The translations under genes and the position numbers were made by a program. The notes beneath the pieces were generated by a model. That model worked only from the letters and a program-made list of their open reading frames with translations, was not told where the DNA came from and made no database searches. A stretch of DNA of 34,282 nt from Bacillota bacterium (GTDB lineage: Bacteria; Bacillota; Clostridia; Oscillospirales; Ruminococcaceae), in contig JAEWBS010000069.1 in the NCBI GenBank assembly GCA_023391005.1, positions 1 to 34,282 on the forward strand. Reading direction: 5' to 3'. Shown piece after piece: positions 33,391 to 34,282 of this stretch; within the stretch, counting starts at the first letter, position 1, and every line of letters starts with the position of its first letter.

Positions 33391-33859
33391 CGTCGCCCGC
33401 CTCCCCGATTTCCTCGTTTTCGTCGATTAGTTCCTGCACTCGGATATCATCCTCAATGGCCGACAGATAGGCGCCTTGAATTTTGCGGATGTCCTCGATG
33501 CTCTCCCGCACCGTGGACTGCAATATCTCGCGGCGCGGCTGATTGGATGTGCCAAGCTCTTGCAGCTCGCCATACCACGCATCGCCATGCGCGCCCCGCT
33601 GTAAATTGTGGATACCGATAATCAGGTCATTCTCCTGTTTGCGTATCCAATACTGAAATTTGCCGGTGCGGTTTTTATTCATGTACTTTGAGCCGCCCGG
33701 CAGCGCTCGCAGCTTGCGCGCACAGCGCATGAGGATCAGCCGCCCGGTGTCCTTGAGCGCCGCACGGGTCAGCTCGGTGATGGTGTAGCTGGCGCGGTCG
33801 ACGCTTGAAATCATCTCGACTTGGCCCTTTTTAAATTTGACAGGGGAGGGAATAGGCAT
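33374..33859 (-). CDS. HK97 gp10-like head-tail joining protein
   Basis: The 161-residue protein has an N-terminal helix (VDRASYTITELTRAALKDTG), a basic middle (RCARKLRALPGGSKYMNKNR), the segment DAWYGELQELGTSNQPRRE typical of gp10-like proteins (YxxxxExGTxxxPxxPF pattern), and an acidic tail. It belongs to the head-tail connection or neck. The start at 33859 overlaps the stop of the upstream gene (TAATG). A start at 33979 would lie deep inside that gene. Confidence 0.78.
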   Translation of the reverse strand: MPIPSPVKFKKGQVEMISSVDRASYTITELTRAALKDTGRLILMRCARKLRALPGGSKYMNKNRTGKFQYWIRKQENDLIIGIHNLQRGAHGDAWYGELQELGTSNQPRREILQSTVRESIEDIRKIQGAYLSAIEDDIRVQELIDENEEIGEAGDDDTGD

Positions 33860-34158
33860 TACACCACCCCCGACTGACAGGTCAGTTCCATGTGGTCGCC
33901 ATCCTGAAAGGTTCGGTTGATGCGGTAAGCGCGCCCGCCGATCTCCACCCGCTGCTGGCCGTCGTACTCCGCCGCCCATATAATGGCCTTGACCTCGGGC
34001 TTTTGCCCGAGCGCCTGCGCTTGGTAAAATTCCGACTGGCCTACCGAACGAATCCGCGCGATCACGTCGGTGCGGTCGCTGCCGGGTATGGCGTCGCCCG
34101 CAGCGTTGACCGCAGTTGCGCCGCCGAGCAGCGTTATGACCATGTCACGATCAAGCAC
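33859..34158 (-). CDS. Phage head closure / head-tail adaptor protein
   Basis: This protein of about 99 residues (from GTG 34158) has the beta-rich pattern of head closure proteins: ARIRSVGQSEFYQAQALGQK, then KAIIWAAEYDGQQRVEIGGR and AYRINRTF near the end. It should plug the connector and receive the tail. GGGGG about 7 bases before GTG 34158 decides this start. The TTG at 34173 and the ATG at 34143 are alternatives. It overlaps the upstream connector gene by 8 bases and the gp10-like gene by one. Confidence 0.75.
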   Translation of the reverse strand: MLDRDMVITLLGGATAVNAAGDAIPGSDRTDVIARIRSVGQSEFYQAQALGQKPEVKAIIWAAEYDGQQRVEIGGRAYRINRTFQDGDHMELTCQSGVV

Positions 34159-34282
34159 GATAATCCCCCGCAATCATCATCGAGCCTTTCAGCATGTCAT
34201 AGGACTGCTGATAGCGCCCGGCGTTTTCATCCGCGCCGAAATTGGCCTTGCAGTAAAGCACAACGGCCCGCTTTATCAGCGG
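34151..34282 (-). CDS. gp6-like head-tail connector, C-terminal part (partial)
   Basis: A minus-strand frame enters at the right edge and stops at TGA 34153-34151, giving 43 residues: AVVLYCKANFGADENAGRY, QQSYDMLKGSMMIAG and a DYRA end. The pattern of a helix with LYxKANFG, then RYxxSYxxLK and a final YR, is that of gp6-like connector proteins encoded next to the head closure gene. The remainder lies outside the window. Confidence 0.75.
   Translation of the reverse strand, partial: PLIKRAVVLYCKANFGADENAGRYQQSYDMLKGSMMIAGDYRA

Larger units (their letters stand above)
23530..34282. mobile_element. Prophage, siphovirus type: tail and lysis modules (partial)
   Basis: From 23627 to the right edge every gene is on the minus strand, tightly packed with 1-17 base overlaps, and ordered as in long-tailed phages: connector, head closure, gp10-like, tail terminator, major tail protein, chaperone pair, tape measure, distal tail, baseplate, fibre, holin, amidase. 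Terminase, portal, capsid, integrase and the far attachment site lie outside the window. The left edge is placed at the tRNA-Leu 3' end by inference, because no second att copy is visible. Confidence 0.85.

Overview
The window looks like a chromosome segment of an anaerobic, GC-rich, low-branching Firmicutes lineage (Clostridia, probably Oscillospirales/Ruminococcaceae-like; this is inferred from gene content and protein style, not from a marker gene). Indicators are stand-alone and fused rubredoxin modules, a 4Fe-4S protein, MreB, RecD2, a TAXI-type TRAP transporter, strong AGGAGG ribosome binding sites and classical TTGACA/TAAAAT promoters.

Layout: (1) 1-3235: the 5' end of an unknown minus-strand gene, then a two-gene minus-strand unit (triple-rubredoxin/rubrerythrin-like protein plus 4Fe-4S protein), then about 1.1 kb without convincing genes but crowded with perfect hairpins. 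This island holds a candidate structured RNA on the plus strand and ends in the terminator of a single-domain rubredoxin gene. (2) 3236-7044: a TRAP transporter (fused TAXI permease, then lipoprotein receptor) with a good promoter and a strong terminator. (3) 7045-13182: a YihY/BrkB membrane protein, an uncharacterised coiled-coil protein, an MscS-type channel, an M20 amidohydrolase, an MreB-family actin homologue and a small membrane-anchored protein. (4) 13183-19382: a structured 5' region followed by recD2, then a 1119-residue hybrid sensor kinase. (5) 19828-23328: three consecutive minus-strand genes for secreted paralogues of about 310-340 residues, each ending in NPxTGA plus two residues. 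(6) 23443-23529: tRNA-Leu(UAA). (7) 23590-34282: the late region of a siphovirus-type prophage, all on the minus strand, running off the right edge. Read in its transcription direction it goes head-tail connector, head closure, HK97 gp10-like, tail terminator, major tail protein, tail assembly chaperone with a -1 frameshift extension, tape measure, distal tail/baseplate proteins, tail fibre, holin, amidase and a small membrane protein.

The most interesting items are the secreted paralogue triplet with a shared C-terminal tag but no membrane anchor, the hairpin island with the candidate structured RNA at about 2472-2642, the folded leader in front of recD2, and the very clear T7 slippery site in the tail chaperone gene. 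No CRISPR array, transposase or rRNA was seen.
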